Assembly: GCA_022797115.1 (NCBI GenBank)
Contig: JAAWKB010000002.1
Span: 1-64,000, forward strand
Origin: Oscillospiraceae bacterium
Lineage (GTDB): Bacteria; Bacillota; Clostridia; Oscillospirales; Oscillospiraceae
Direction of reading: 5' to 3'
Length of the DNA stretch: 64,000 bases
Shown here: one piece after another, positions 53,863 to 62,316 of the stretch
Position numbering within the stretch: the first letter of the stretch is position 1
How the letters are laid out: the number at the start of each line of letters is the position of its first letter
Translations under genes and position numbers: made by a program
Notes under the pieces: generated by a model
Database searches by the model: none
What the model was told of the DNA's origin: nothing
The model's input: only the letters and a program-made list of their open reading frames with translations

Positions 53863-55296
53863 TTACTTCAGCAGCGCATCGGAACGGCTCTTCATATCGG
53901 CCAAGCCCTGCTCAACGGACTTCTGGCCGTACATGATCGCCTGGAGCTCCTCGTCAAAAATGGTTTCCACCTCGGCATCCTTGTCAGTGACCAGGACAGT
54001 CTCGTCGAAGCCGGTGCCGATGGACAGGTACGCCTTCAGGGACTCTGCGTCAAACGCGCCGCCCTCGATGGCGTCCGTGGTGCCCTCGTTGACTGCGTCC
54101 ACGATGCTGGACTTGTCAAAGCCGCTCCACAGGGGGATGCGCCCGCCAGAGGCCAGAGGGGCCATGCCGCCCTGGATATACCAGACGATGAAATCAATGC
54201 ACTCCTGGGGATACTGGGTCTTGGAGTTGACCACGATCAGGTCGCCCGCGTCGGACATGATGCCGTGGTCAGCCCGGTCCATGTAGCTCTCATCGGGCAC
54301 AGGGAAGGGCACCAGGGCGGTCTGGAAATCGTGGGGATAGGTCTCCAGGTCGCGGGCAACACGGATGTTGGCCACGCCCAGGCTCATGGCGCACTTGCCC
54401 TCCAGGAAGGAGTTGGCGAAGGAGACGTCGTCAGCCACCTCGTCGTCCCAGCCGTAGGCATAACCGGCTTCCACCGTATCCCACAGCAGCTGGATGCCGT
54501 TCTTCCAGACCTCGCTATCAAAGTTGGTCTCCGCAGCGCCGTCCTTATAGATGCTGTTGATGCCGAGGGGGCTGCCCATGCCGGCGCGGAGGTAGTCCTT
54601 GGTGTCCGCGAAGCAGAAACGCACTGCGTAGGTCTTGTCCAGGCCCTCGCCCTTGGTCAGCTTCTGGCAGGCGTCGGTGAACTGGGCATAGGTCCAGCCG
54701 TTGACAGGCAGCTCAATGCCGGCTTCCTTGAACATGTCGGCGTTGACCATCATCCAAGCCTTGTTGTCGGTCTTGGTAGGCATGGCGTAGTAGCGGCCGT
54801 CGATGGCGTAGGGGGCCACGTTGGTTGCGCCCAGCTCCTCGGCGGGGTCAAAGCCGCGGGCGGTCAGCTCGTCGGTCAGGTCCAGGCACAGGCCGGCGTC
54901 CACACGGTTGTAGTAGCGGGTGGTGCCGCCGTAGCACATGAAAATGTCGATGTCGCTGCCGGCGGACAGGTAGGTGTCCAGCTGGAGGTTGCCGTCGGCG
55001 TTGTTGACGTAGCGGGTGTACTCGACCTGGATGCCCTTGTCTGCGAACTCCTTGTTGAAGTTCTCCACCAGGGTGTCGTAGCCGTACTCACCCTGGACGC
55101 CGCCCCACATCTTCAGGGTGACGGTCTCCTTGGGTGTTTCGGGGGTAGTGGCGGGCGTCTCATCAGACGGCGTGCTGGGGGTGTTGCCAGCAGGGGTGCT
55201 GGGGGTGTCCTGCTGGCCGCCGTTATTGCCGCCGCAGGCCGCGAGGCTCAGGGTCATGACAAGAGCCAGGAAAAGCGCGATCCATTTCTTTTTCAT
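53863..55296 (-). CDS. Carbohydrate ABC transporter substrate-binding lipoprotein
   Basis: Lipobox 'LALVMTLSLAACGG', Thr/Pro linker, 'VTLKMWGGVQGEYGYDTLVENFNKEF'. Confidence 0.93.
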   Translation of the reverse strand: MKKKWIALFLALVMTLSLAACGGNNGGQQDTPSTPAGNTPSTPSDETPATTPETPKETVTLKMWGGVQGEYGYDTLVENFNKEFADKGIQVEYTRYVNNADGNLQLDTYLSAGSDIDIFMCYGGTTRYYNRVDAGLCLDLTDELTARGFDPAEELGATNVAPYAIDGRYYAMPTKTDNKAWMMVNADMFKEAGIELPVNGWTYAQFTDACQKLTKGEGLDKTYAVRFCFADTKDYLRAGMGSPLGINSIYKDGAAETNFDSEVWKNGIQLLWDTVEAGYAYGWDDEVADDVSFANSFLEGKCAMSLGVANIRVARDLETYPHDFQTALVPFPVPDESYMDRADHGIMSDAGDLIVVNSKTQYPQECIDFIVWYIQGGMAPLASGGRIPLWSGFDKSSIVDAVNEGTTDAIEGGAFDAESLKAYLSIGTGFDETVLVTDKDAEVETIFDEELQAIMYGQKSVEQGLADMKSRSDALLK

Positions 55297-55358
55297 CTTG
55301 ATTTGTCCCTTTCTCATATATTTGGCATGAATGGTATCTCAAGAGCGGGGCTTGCGCC

Positions 55359-57230
55359 TCACCCATATGCCCGTACTTCAAAGACCCTTGCGTTGGGATA
55401 GCCGTTGGTGGCGGTGACCCGGAGCTCGATGGCGTCGCACAGGGGCGCATCCGGGAAGTCCAGCACGTTCAGGCGCTGGTAGTTGCCCTCCACCCGCCGG
55501 GCCGCTGCCGTCTCCCCGCCCCGGAGCAGGCGCAGCTCATAGTCCCGCACCAGCTCCGCCGGGGGGCCTACCTGCTGCTGTGCGATCCGCTTGGCGGAGA
55601 GGGTGATCTTGATCGAGCGGTTCAGGTTGGAGTCAAAGGTCACGCGCACCTGGGAGAGCTTTGCCGGCTGCTCCAGATGCAGGGTCAGCACCTCGCCCTC
55701 CGGCGAGAGCCCCTCGGACTCCCAGCAGTTGACGGCATCCTCTGTGTCCCGGGAGACGCCGTTGAGGACGTTGGCGGCAGAGTGTTTCTGGCTGGACGCC
55801 TCCGCCCGGGCCCGGCGGGCCAGATCTGCGGCGTCCTGGTTGGTAAAGCCGGGGAGATAGCAGTCGTTGCGCAGCAGCCTCTGCTGGAGCTCCCCCATCC
55901 GGCCCCCTATCTCCCGGGGCAGGCAGCCGTACCGCACGCACATGGCCGCCGCCGTCCCCGCCGCCTGGCCGCCCACAGAGCAGGTCCCCATCACCCGGGA
56001 GCTGGCCATGGCCAGCTTCGATGCGCTGAGAATCCGCCCCGCCTGCATCAAATTGGCAACCTTCCCGCTGCAATAGCAGCGGTAGGGGATCGTATACAGC
56101 CCCGGGAAGTGCCGGACGGTGGAGGGCATCACGTCCTTGTCGTCCAGCCCCCCGGCGGTGTGGTTGTCAACCGGCCAGCCGCCGTAGGCCACCGCGTCCG
56201 GGAAAATGCGGTTGGACAGGATATCGTTCTCTGTCAATATGTAGTCCCCCATGAAGCGGCGGCTCTCGCGGATGCCGGGGAGCATCCCCACCCACTCCAG
56301 GTCGTAGTTCTCCGCCCCATGATCGCCGCTGTTCTTGAGGTGGTCCCACACACCGTAGACGCACCGCACCAGCTCATCGCGGATGGCCTCATACTCGTCA
56401 ATGATGTCCGGCCCCTTGCCGGGCAGCTCAATCCACCAGTAGCCGTAGTCCAGGCCATAGCAGTCAAAGGCCTTCTTCCCCTCGCCTTCCTCCTCCTTGC
56501 CCGGCGCGGGGCAGGCCGCGTCGGTGGCAAACAGCAGCATGGGCTGGTGGTTGCCGTGGCCCCGGAGCTTCAAATCGTCCTCGGTGAAGTGCCGCACCCA
56601 CTCCGGCGTCCGGAAGGGGACCGGGTGGCCCCGGTTTACCGCCTTAAACAGCAGGGTGTTGCCCATGCGGTTGTTGTTGGGCTGGTCCGGGGCGTCCGGC
56701 TCCTGGAACTCCGCCTTCCCCTCGCTGCCGGTGCGGTAGTCCGCCCCGGCGAAGTAGCTCAGCGTACCATTGCCTGTGCAGTCGATGAACACCTTTCCGG
56801 CAATCCGCAGGTTGGTCTCCGTGGTACCTTGGTAGCAGACGATGCGCTTGATGGCGTCCCCTTCCAGCTCTGCGTCGTGCATACTGGTGTTCAGGAACAG
56901 CGTCAGCCCCTCCTGCCGGTAGACGGTCTGCAGCAGCGTGCTGTCCCAGATCGAATAATTATAGTAGTCATTGCGGGCCTTGTTTTCCAGCATGATCTCG
57001 TGGATGATGCCGGTCTCCGCCGCGTTGCGTTTAAATTGGTTGGCATCTGCGCCGCAAATGTGCATCCGGATCTCCGAGCTGGCGTTCCCGCCCAGTACGG
57101 ACCGGTCCTGGACCAGCGCCGTCCGGGCGCCTTCCCGGGCGCTGGCCAGAGCCGCGCACAAGCCGGTCATACCGCCGCCGACTACCACAACGTCAAAGGC
57201 CTCATCCCTCCATTTGCTGCGTATCCCCAT
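55359..57230 (-). CDS. FAD-dependent oxidoreductase (FAD_oxidored-type) with C-terminal extension
   Basis: 'DVVVVGGGMTGLCAALASAREGARTALVQDRSVLGGNASSEIRMH'; C-terminal beta-rich 'ANVLNGVSRDTEDAVNCWESEGLSPEGEVLTLHLEQPAKLSQVRVTFDS'. Confidence 0.85.
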   Translation of the reverse strand: MGIRSKWRDEAFDVVVVGGGMTGLCAALASAREGARTALVQDRSVLGGNASSEIRMHICGADANQFKRNAAETGIIHEIMLENKARNDYYNYSIWDSTLLQTVYRQEGLTLFLNTSMHDAELEGDAIKRIVCYQGTTETNLRIAGKVFIDCTGNGTLSYFAGADYRTGSEGKAEFQEPDAPDQPNNNRMGNTLLFKAVNRGHPVPFRTPEWVRHFTEDDLKLRGHGNHQPMLLFATDAACPAPGKEEEGEGKKAFDCYGLDYGYWWIELPGKGPDIIDEYEAIRDELVRCVYGVWDHLKNSGDHGAENYDLEWVGMLPGIRESRRFMGDYILTENDILSNRIFPDAVAYGGWPVDNHTAGGLDDKDVMPSTVRHFPGLYTIPYRCYCSGKVANLMQAGRILSASKLAMASSRVMGTCSVGGQAAGTAAAMCVRYGCLPREIGGRMGELQQRLLRNDCYLPGFTNQDAADLARRARAEASSQKHSAANVLNGVSRDTEDAVNCWESEGLSPEGEVLTLHLEQPAKLSQVRVTFDSNLNRSIKITLSAKRIAQQQVGPPAELVRDYELRLLRGGETAAARRVEGNYQRLNVLDFPDAPLCDAIELRVTATNGYPNARVFEVRAYG

Positions 57231-57278
57231 TACATTCATCTCCCCTAAAAACATCACATTTCGCTGTCTGTGCTGTGA

Positions 57279-57333
57279 ATTTTAGCAGAGTTTCCCGCGC
57301 ATGTCAATACATTGCACAAAATATACGTATATT
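57279..57333 (-). promoter_or_regulatory. Promoter of the minus-strand oxidoreductase/ABC/sulfatase operon with upstream palindrome
   Basis: Minus strand TTGACA (57307-57302)-17 nt-TAAAAT (57284-57279); palindrome AATATACGTATATT at 57320-57333. Confidence 0.65.
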
Positions 57334-57449
57334 GTAAGAACATTTCAGAAGAAATCACAAAAGATACCCCATGTTTTTGCCATATTTGACAGGACATAAT
57401 TGCAAGAAGCTGCGGTATTCTGGATTTGCCGAATTATGGCAGAAACTGT

Positions 57450-57478
57450 TTGACATCCCCTATGCCCTGTGATATAGT
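57450..57478 (+). promoter_or_regulatory. Promoter of the GntR-family gene
   Basis: TTGACA (57450-57455)-17 nt-TATAGT (57473-57478). Confidence 0.75.
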
Positions 57479-57556
57479 AGTAAAAAACCTTTAACCTGGG
57501 ATGTGGTGTAGGGATTTCCTTCCCGCTTCTTTTTGCCCAGGAACGGAACGAGGTGG

Positions 57557-58276
57557 ATGATGAAGCCGCTGCACGCCCAAATATCTGATTATGTTATGAC
57601 AAATATCAAAAACGGAGAGTGGCCTGTCGGCCATCTGCTGCCTACGGAAATGGAGCTATGCGAGCAATTCGGCGTCAGCCGCGCCTCCGTGCGCACGGCG
57701 CTGCTGGGCCTGGTCAACGACGGGTATCTGATCCGCGTGAAGGGCCGGGGCACCTTTGTCACCAACCCCCAGCGGGTGGAGGAATCCACGGTGTTTATCG
57801 AGAGCTTTGCCGAGGAGATGCACCGGCGGGGCGAGGCGATTGAGACGGAGGTGCTGGAATTCCGGGTGATGCCCGCTGACGAACGGATCAGCGCCAGCCT
57901 CCAGATCCCGCTCAACAGCTCCGTAATCAAGCTGACCCGCCTGCGCTACCGCAAGGATCACATCGATGAGGGGCCTATTGTGCTGACCACCTCCTATTAT
58001 ACAATGAAGCTCAGTTTCCTCCAGCACTACGATTTCGCCTCCATCTCCGTCCACCAGGCGATGTCGGAGCACGGGATGGCGAAGAAGTTTACGGAAAAGC
58101 ACATCAATGTCACATTCCTGGACACCCGCTCCAGCCGCCTGATGGGCGTGGAGTCGGGTGCGCCTGCGCTGACTATCGTCTCTTACACCCGGGATATGGA
58201 CGACGAGCTGGTGGAATACTGCGAGAGCTACTACCCCGCCAGCCGGAACGAATTTATTTTGAAGATCCGGCTGTAG
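57557..58276 (+). CDS. GntR-family regulator with UTRA domain (HutC subfamily)
   Basis: 'LHAQISDYVMTNIKNGEWPVGHLLPTEMELCEQFGVSRASVRTALLGLVNDGYLIRVKGRGTFV' plus UTRA C-terminus. Confidence 0.92.
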   Translation: MMKPLHAQISDYVMTNIKNGEWPVGHLLPTEMELCEQFGVSRASVRTALLGLVNDGYLIRVKGRGTFVTNPQRVEESTVFIESFAEEMHRRGEAIETEVLEFRVMPADERISASLQIPLNSSVIKLTRLRYRKDHIDEGPIVLTTSYYTMKLSFLQHYDFASISVHQAMSEHGMAKKFTEKHINVTFLDTRSSRLMGVESGAPALTIVSYTRDMDDELVEYCESYYPASRNEFILKIRL

Positions 58277-58329
58277 CGGCCGGGCGCCGCCTCCATTGGA
58301 GGCGGCGTTTTACAAAGGAGGAGTACGAC

Positions 58330-59007
58330 GTGAAAAAAGAAATCCTGTGCTATGGCGACTCCAACACCTGGGGCTGTATCCCCCGTTGGAAGGACCTGGG
58401 CGTCCCCTCGGAGCGTTACGACCAGGATACCCGCTGGACCGGCCGTCTGTCCGCCCTGCTGGGGGACGGGTACCACATCATTGAGGAGGGGCTGGGCGGG
58501 CGGACCTCCATTTATGATTTCCCCGGCGAGTCCTGGCGCAACGGGCTGCCCTATTTCCAGCCCTGCCTGCTCAGCCACCGGCCTTTAGACCTGGTGGTCA
58601 TCATGCTGGGGACCAACGACCTCCACGCCTGCCTCCACCCTTCCGCGGAGCGGCTGGGGGACGGCATCCGCACCTTGGTGGATGTCGTCCGGGCTACGCC
58701 CAAGTGCGGCCGGGACAATACGCCGCCGCCCATCCTGGTCATCGCCCCCGCCCACATCAAGGAGGCCCAGGGCCGGAAGGAGGTCTATCCCAAGCTGGGC
58801 GGGGAGAAGGGGGAGGCGCTCTCCCGCCAGTTTGCCGCCGTGTACCGTCAGGCGGCGGAGGATTTGGGATGCCATTTCCTGGACGCCGCCCGATACGCCC
58901 AGCCCAGCGATGCCGACGGCCTCCACTGGATGCCGGAATCCCACCGCCTGCTGGCGGACGCGCTGGCCCAGGCCATCCCGGCCATCTTTGCGGAGGGCTT
59001 ACAATGA
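58330..59007 (+). CDS. SGNH/GDSL-family hydrolase (esterase)
   Basis: 'EILCYGDSNTWGCIP', 'VVIMLGTNDLH', 'DADGLHWMPESHRLLADAL' (GDS / GTND / DxxH blocks); GTG start. Confidence 0.9.
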   Translation: MKKEILCYGDSNTWGCIPRWKDLGVPSERYDQDTRWTGRLSALLGDGYHIIEEGLGGRTSIYDFPGESWRNGLPYFQPCLLSHRPLDLVVIMLGTNDLHACLHPSAERLGDGIRTLVDVVRATPKCGRDNTPPPILVIAPAHIKEAQGRKEVYPKLGGEKGEALSRQFAAVYRQAAEDLGCHFLDAARYAQPSDADGLHWMPESHRLLADALAQAIPAIFAEGLQ

Positions 59008-59822
59008 GACGGATTGATCTTGCGCCCCTTACGCCGGAGGGCGGCAGCCTGGTTGGCTATCTCCACGACCCGGACAATTCCTATATCCACCGCAGCCCCC
59101 GGCCCGCCATCCTGGTCATCCCAGGGGGCGGCTACCGGAAGCTGGTGGAGCATGAGGGGGACCCGGTGGCCTGGGAGTTTTTTACCGCCGGATTCCACAC
59201 CTTTATCCTCTCCTACTCCCTGTGGAACGCCGAAGCGCCGGAGCCCCTGGGCTGGACGCCGCTGGCCCAGGCATCCCAGGCCCTGCGCCTGATCCGGGAG
59301 CACGCGGCGGAGTGGGACGTCCGCCCCGACCGGGTGGCCGTCATGGGCTTCTCCGCCGGGGGGAATCTGGCCGGGTCCTGCGCCGTGCTGTGGGACCGGC
59401 CGGAGCTGAAGGCCCGCCTGGGTGCGGCGGACGGCCGCAACCGCCCGGATGCGGCCGTACTGGCCTACCCGGCAACCCTGATGCTGGGCCCCTATGTCCA
59501 CCAGAGCTCCCGGCGGTGCCTGGTGGGGGAGGGGGACCCGGCCCCCTTCGACCTGCCCAGCCAGGTCCGGGCGGACACGCCGCCCTGCTTCGTCTGGTCC
59601 ACCATGGCCGACGACCATGTGCCGGTGGAGAACTCCCTGGAGTTCGCCCAGGCCCTGCGCCGCTGCGGCGTCCCCTGTGAGCTGCATCTCTATACGGAGG
59701 GCCGGCACGGCCTGGGGCTGGGGACAGTGGAGGCTGTGGAGGCGCATCCCCACCTGGCCTCCTGGGCGCCGCTGTGCAAGCAGTGGCTGGGCAGGCAGCT
59801 GGACTTTCCAGTCAGTATGTAG
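59004..59822 (+). CDS. Alpha/beta hydrolase (acetylesterase-like)
   Basis: 'PAILVIPGGGYRKLVEHEGDPVAWEF', 'VAVMGFSAGGNLAGS', 'EGRHGLGLG'; ATGA overlap with the upstream gene. Confidence 0.88.
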   Translation: MRRIDLAPLTPEGGSLVGYLHDPDNSYIHRSPRPAILVIPGGGYRKLVEHEGDPVAWEFFTAGFHTFILSYSLWNAEAPEPLGWTPLAQASQALRLIREHAAEWDVRPDRVAVMGFSAGGNLAGSCAVLWDRPELKARLGAADGRNRPDAAVLAYPATLMLGPYVHQSSRRCLVGEGDPAPFDLPSQVRADTPPCFVWSTMADDHVPVENSLEFAQALRRCGVPCELHLYTEGRHGLGLGTVEAVEAHPHLASWAPLCKQWLGRQLDFPVSM

Positions 59823-59846
59823 CCGGGCCAACCCGGCGGCAGGAGG

Positions 59847-61142
59847 ATGGAAACCATGAGAAAATTTTCCCAGCAATATGACGTAATAGCCGCAGGCGGC
59901 GGCCCGGCGGGGATCTGCGCGGCAGTGGCCGCTGCCCGCCAGGGGGCCAGGACAGCACTGGTGGAGCGTTCCGGCATTTTGGGCGGGATGTTCACCTCCG
60001 GCTATGTCAACCCGATTCTGGGCGCGGTGGCCCCCGGTACAATGTACAGCGAGATCCTCTCCCTGTTGGGCGCTGCCAGCATGAAGACGCGCAATGGGCA
60101 GGAGATGAGCGTGGACACCGAGCGGGCCAAGGGCCTCCTCCTGCAATTCGCCTGCGACGCAGGGGTGGATATCTTCCTCCAGACCCCCGTAGTGGAGGTC
60201 CTGAAGGATGGCAGCGCCGTCAAGGGGCTGGTCATTGGCACCCAGGAGGGGCTCAAGGACCTGTATGCCGGCGTGGTGGTGGACGCCACCGGCGACGGCT
60301 TTGTGGCCGCCCGTGCGGGAGCAGAGTACCAAATGGGCCGGGAGTGCGACGGCCGCTGCCAGCCTGCCACCCTTGAGTTTAGCCTGTACGGTGTGGACGA
60401 GGAAACCGGCATCACCTGCTGGGGCGGCAGCGACCCGGTCACGCTGCCCGATGGGACGAAATATGCGGATTTCTGCAAGGCGGCCAACGCCCGGGGCGAG
60501 CTGCCGGAGCATGTGACCATTGTCCGCATTCACCGCACCAACCGCCCCGGCGAGCGCAGCATCAACGCCACCCAGGCCAACGGCTTCGACACCCTCACCC
60601 CGGAGGGCGTTTTAGGCGCGGAGGCTTCGCTCCGGGGGCAGATTGACCAGATCATCCGCTTTCTGCGCCAGTACGTCCCCGGTTTTGCGGGCTGTGAGCT
60701 GAAGGGCAGCGGCAGCGCCCTGGGCGTGCGGGAGACCCGGCGGATTATGGGGGACTATGTGATCTCCGACCACGACGTGGAAACCGGTGCGCGGCAGGCG
60801 GACGTGGTGGTGCATGACGCCTGGTTCCTCATCGATATCCACAACCCCGCCGGGGGCGGGCAGGCCGAGGGCCGCTCCCAGCCCGCCATCCCCTACGACA
60901 TCCCCTACCGCAGCCTGCTGCCCCGGGGGCTGGACAATCTGCTCACCGCCGGGCGCTGCATCTCCGGCACCCACCGCGCCCACGCCAGCTACCGCATCGG
61001 CGGCGTATGCCTGGCTACCGGCCAGGCCGCAGGCGTGGCCGCCGCCCTGGCGGCCCTGGGGCACGTCGCCCCCCGGGAGCTGGAAGTGAAAAAGGTGCAG
61101 GACGCCCTGGCCAGGCAGGGCGCGGTCCTCTTTGACCAGTAA
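59847..61142 (+). CDS. FAD-dependent oxidoreductase (FAD_oxidored-type)
   Basis: 'YDVIAAGGGPAGICAAVAAARQGARTALVERSGILGGMFTSGYVNP', 'LLTAGRCISGTHRAHASYRIGGVCLATGQAAGVAAALA'. Confidence 0.88.
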   Translation: METMRKFSQQYDVIAAGGGPAGICAAVAAARQGARTALVERSGILGGMFTSGYVNPILGAVAPGTMYSEILSLLGAASMKTRNGQEMSVDTERAKGLLLQFACDAGVDIFLQTPVVEVLKDGSAVKGLVIGTQEGLKDLYAGVVVDATGDGFVAARAGAEYQMGRECDGRCQPATLEFSLYGVDEETGITCWGGSDPVTLPDGTKYADFCKAANARGELPEHVTIVRIHRTNRPGERSINATQANGFDTLTPEGVLGAEASLRGQIDQIIRFLRQYVPGFAGCELKGSGSALGVRETRRIMGDYVISDHDVETGARQADVVVHDAWFLIDIHNPAGGGQAEGRSQPAIPYDIPYRSLLPRGLDNLLTAGRCISGTHRAHASYRIGGVCLATGQAAGVAAALAALGHVAPRELEVKKVQDALARQGAVLFDQ

Positions 61143-61279
61143 ACAGCGTACCACCCCGTTTGTCAAAGCATGTGGCGCCCATTCTGACAGATGGGGTGAT
61201 TTCCCTTTCACTGCCCGCTTTGATCAACTGGGCCACCGGCTGTCCCGATGGCCGTATGTATCTGAATTGGAGGTTGGCT

Positions 61280-62242
61280 ATGCATCCATTTGAGGAAGAA
61301 TATGTCCCTGTCAATGGCATCCGCCATTTTTTGCTGCACTATCCCAAGACGCCCGGCACGCCGGTTCTGCTCTACCTGCACGGCGGCCCCGGCATCTTTG
61401 AATCCCTGTTCGCGTACCAGCTGGACAAGGGATGGGGGGATCTCTTTACCCAGGTACACTGGGACCAGCGCGGGGCCGGGAAAACCCTCCGGATCAACAA
61501 GCGGGCCGGTATGCCGGAAACAACCGGCCAGATGCTGGACGATCTGCACGGTATTGTCCAGTACTTGCAGCAGAAATACCAGGCAGAAAAAATTGCCCTG
61601 CTCGGCCACTCCTGGGGGAGCATACTTGGCAGCCTGTACGCATTGCGGCACCCTGAAAATGTTTTATGCTATATCGGGGCAGGACAGGTGATCAGCATAA
61701 TGGAAAATGAACGGGCCGGGTATCAGAAAATGCGGGAGTTGGCCCGGAAGGCGGGGAACCAGAAGCACCTCCAGGCGCTGGAGAAGCTGGGGGAGTATCC
61801 TCCCAGCGACCCGGAGCTGCTGCTGAAGCGTCTGCCCGCCATGCGGAAAATACAGGAGGCCTATGACAACGGCCCTGTTTCCGGCTCGGGCCTGGGCGGC
61901 ATGCTGAAGGTTATCTGCCGCAGCCCCTCCTTCCGGTGGGGCGACCTCGCCAGCTTCCTGCGGATCATGCAGGTAAATCATCCGCTCCATCTGCAAATGG
62001 CTTCCTTTGACCTCTTCCAATTCCCGGCGCACTACCAGACGCCGGTCCATTATATCCTGGGCGGGGCGGACAATATCACGCCTGTGCCGCTCAGCGAAGC
62101 CTACTTTGATACGATTGACGCACCCCAGAAAACGATCGCCGTCATCCCGGACGCCGGGCATAACCTCATGTACGAAAAACCGGATGCCTTTGCCGCCGCC
62201 CTCCGCAGGGTGCGGGAAACCCTATATAGTCGAAGCGGCTGA
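61280..62242 (+). CDS. Alpha/beta hydrolase (proline iminopeptidase-like)
   Basis: 'PVLLYLHGGPGIFESLFAYQLDKGWGDLFTQVHWDQRGAGKT', 'IALLGHSWGSILGSLYA'; likely ATG 61280 (ORF extends to 61160). Confidence 0.85.
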   Translation: MHPFEEEYVPVNGIRHFLLHYPKTPGTPVLLYLHGGPGIFESLFAYQLDKGWGDLFTQVHWDQRGAGKTLRINKRAGMPETTGQMLDDLHGIVQYLQQKYQAEKIALLGHSWGSILGSLYALRHPENVLCYIGAGQVISIMENERAGYQKMRELARKAGNQKHLQALEKLGEYPPSDPELLLKRLPAMRKIQEAYDNGPVSGSGLGGMLKVICRSPSFRWGDLASFLRIMQVNHPLHLQMASFDLFQFPAHYQTPVHYILGGADNITPVPLSEAYFDTIDAPQKTIAVIPDAGHNLMYEKPDAFAAALRRVRETLYSRSG

Positions 62243-62272
62243 GAATCAGTAAAGTTCGGCGGCTAAAACAGC
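62239..62272 (-). repeat. Partial second copy of the intergenic repeat found at 12573-12606 (inverted)
   Basis: Reverse complement GCTGTTTTAGCCGCCGAACTTTACTGATTCTCAG vs GCTGTTTTAACCGCCGAACTTTACCGATTTTCAG, 31/34 identical by eye. Confidence 0.7.
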
Positions 62273-62316
62273 ATCCCGCGCACAGGGACCACAAGACTGC
62301 TCGGAGGAGATATGCC

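Noticed and set aside
53758-55401. 547-aa plus-strand ORF
   Set aside because: Antisense to the ABC substrate-binding protein; repetitive V/G/L translation without motifs.
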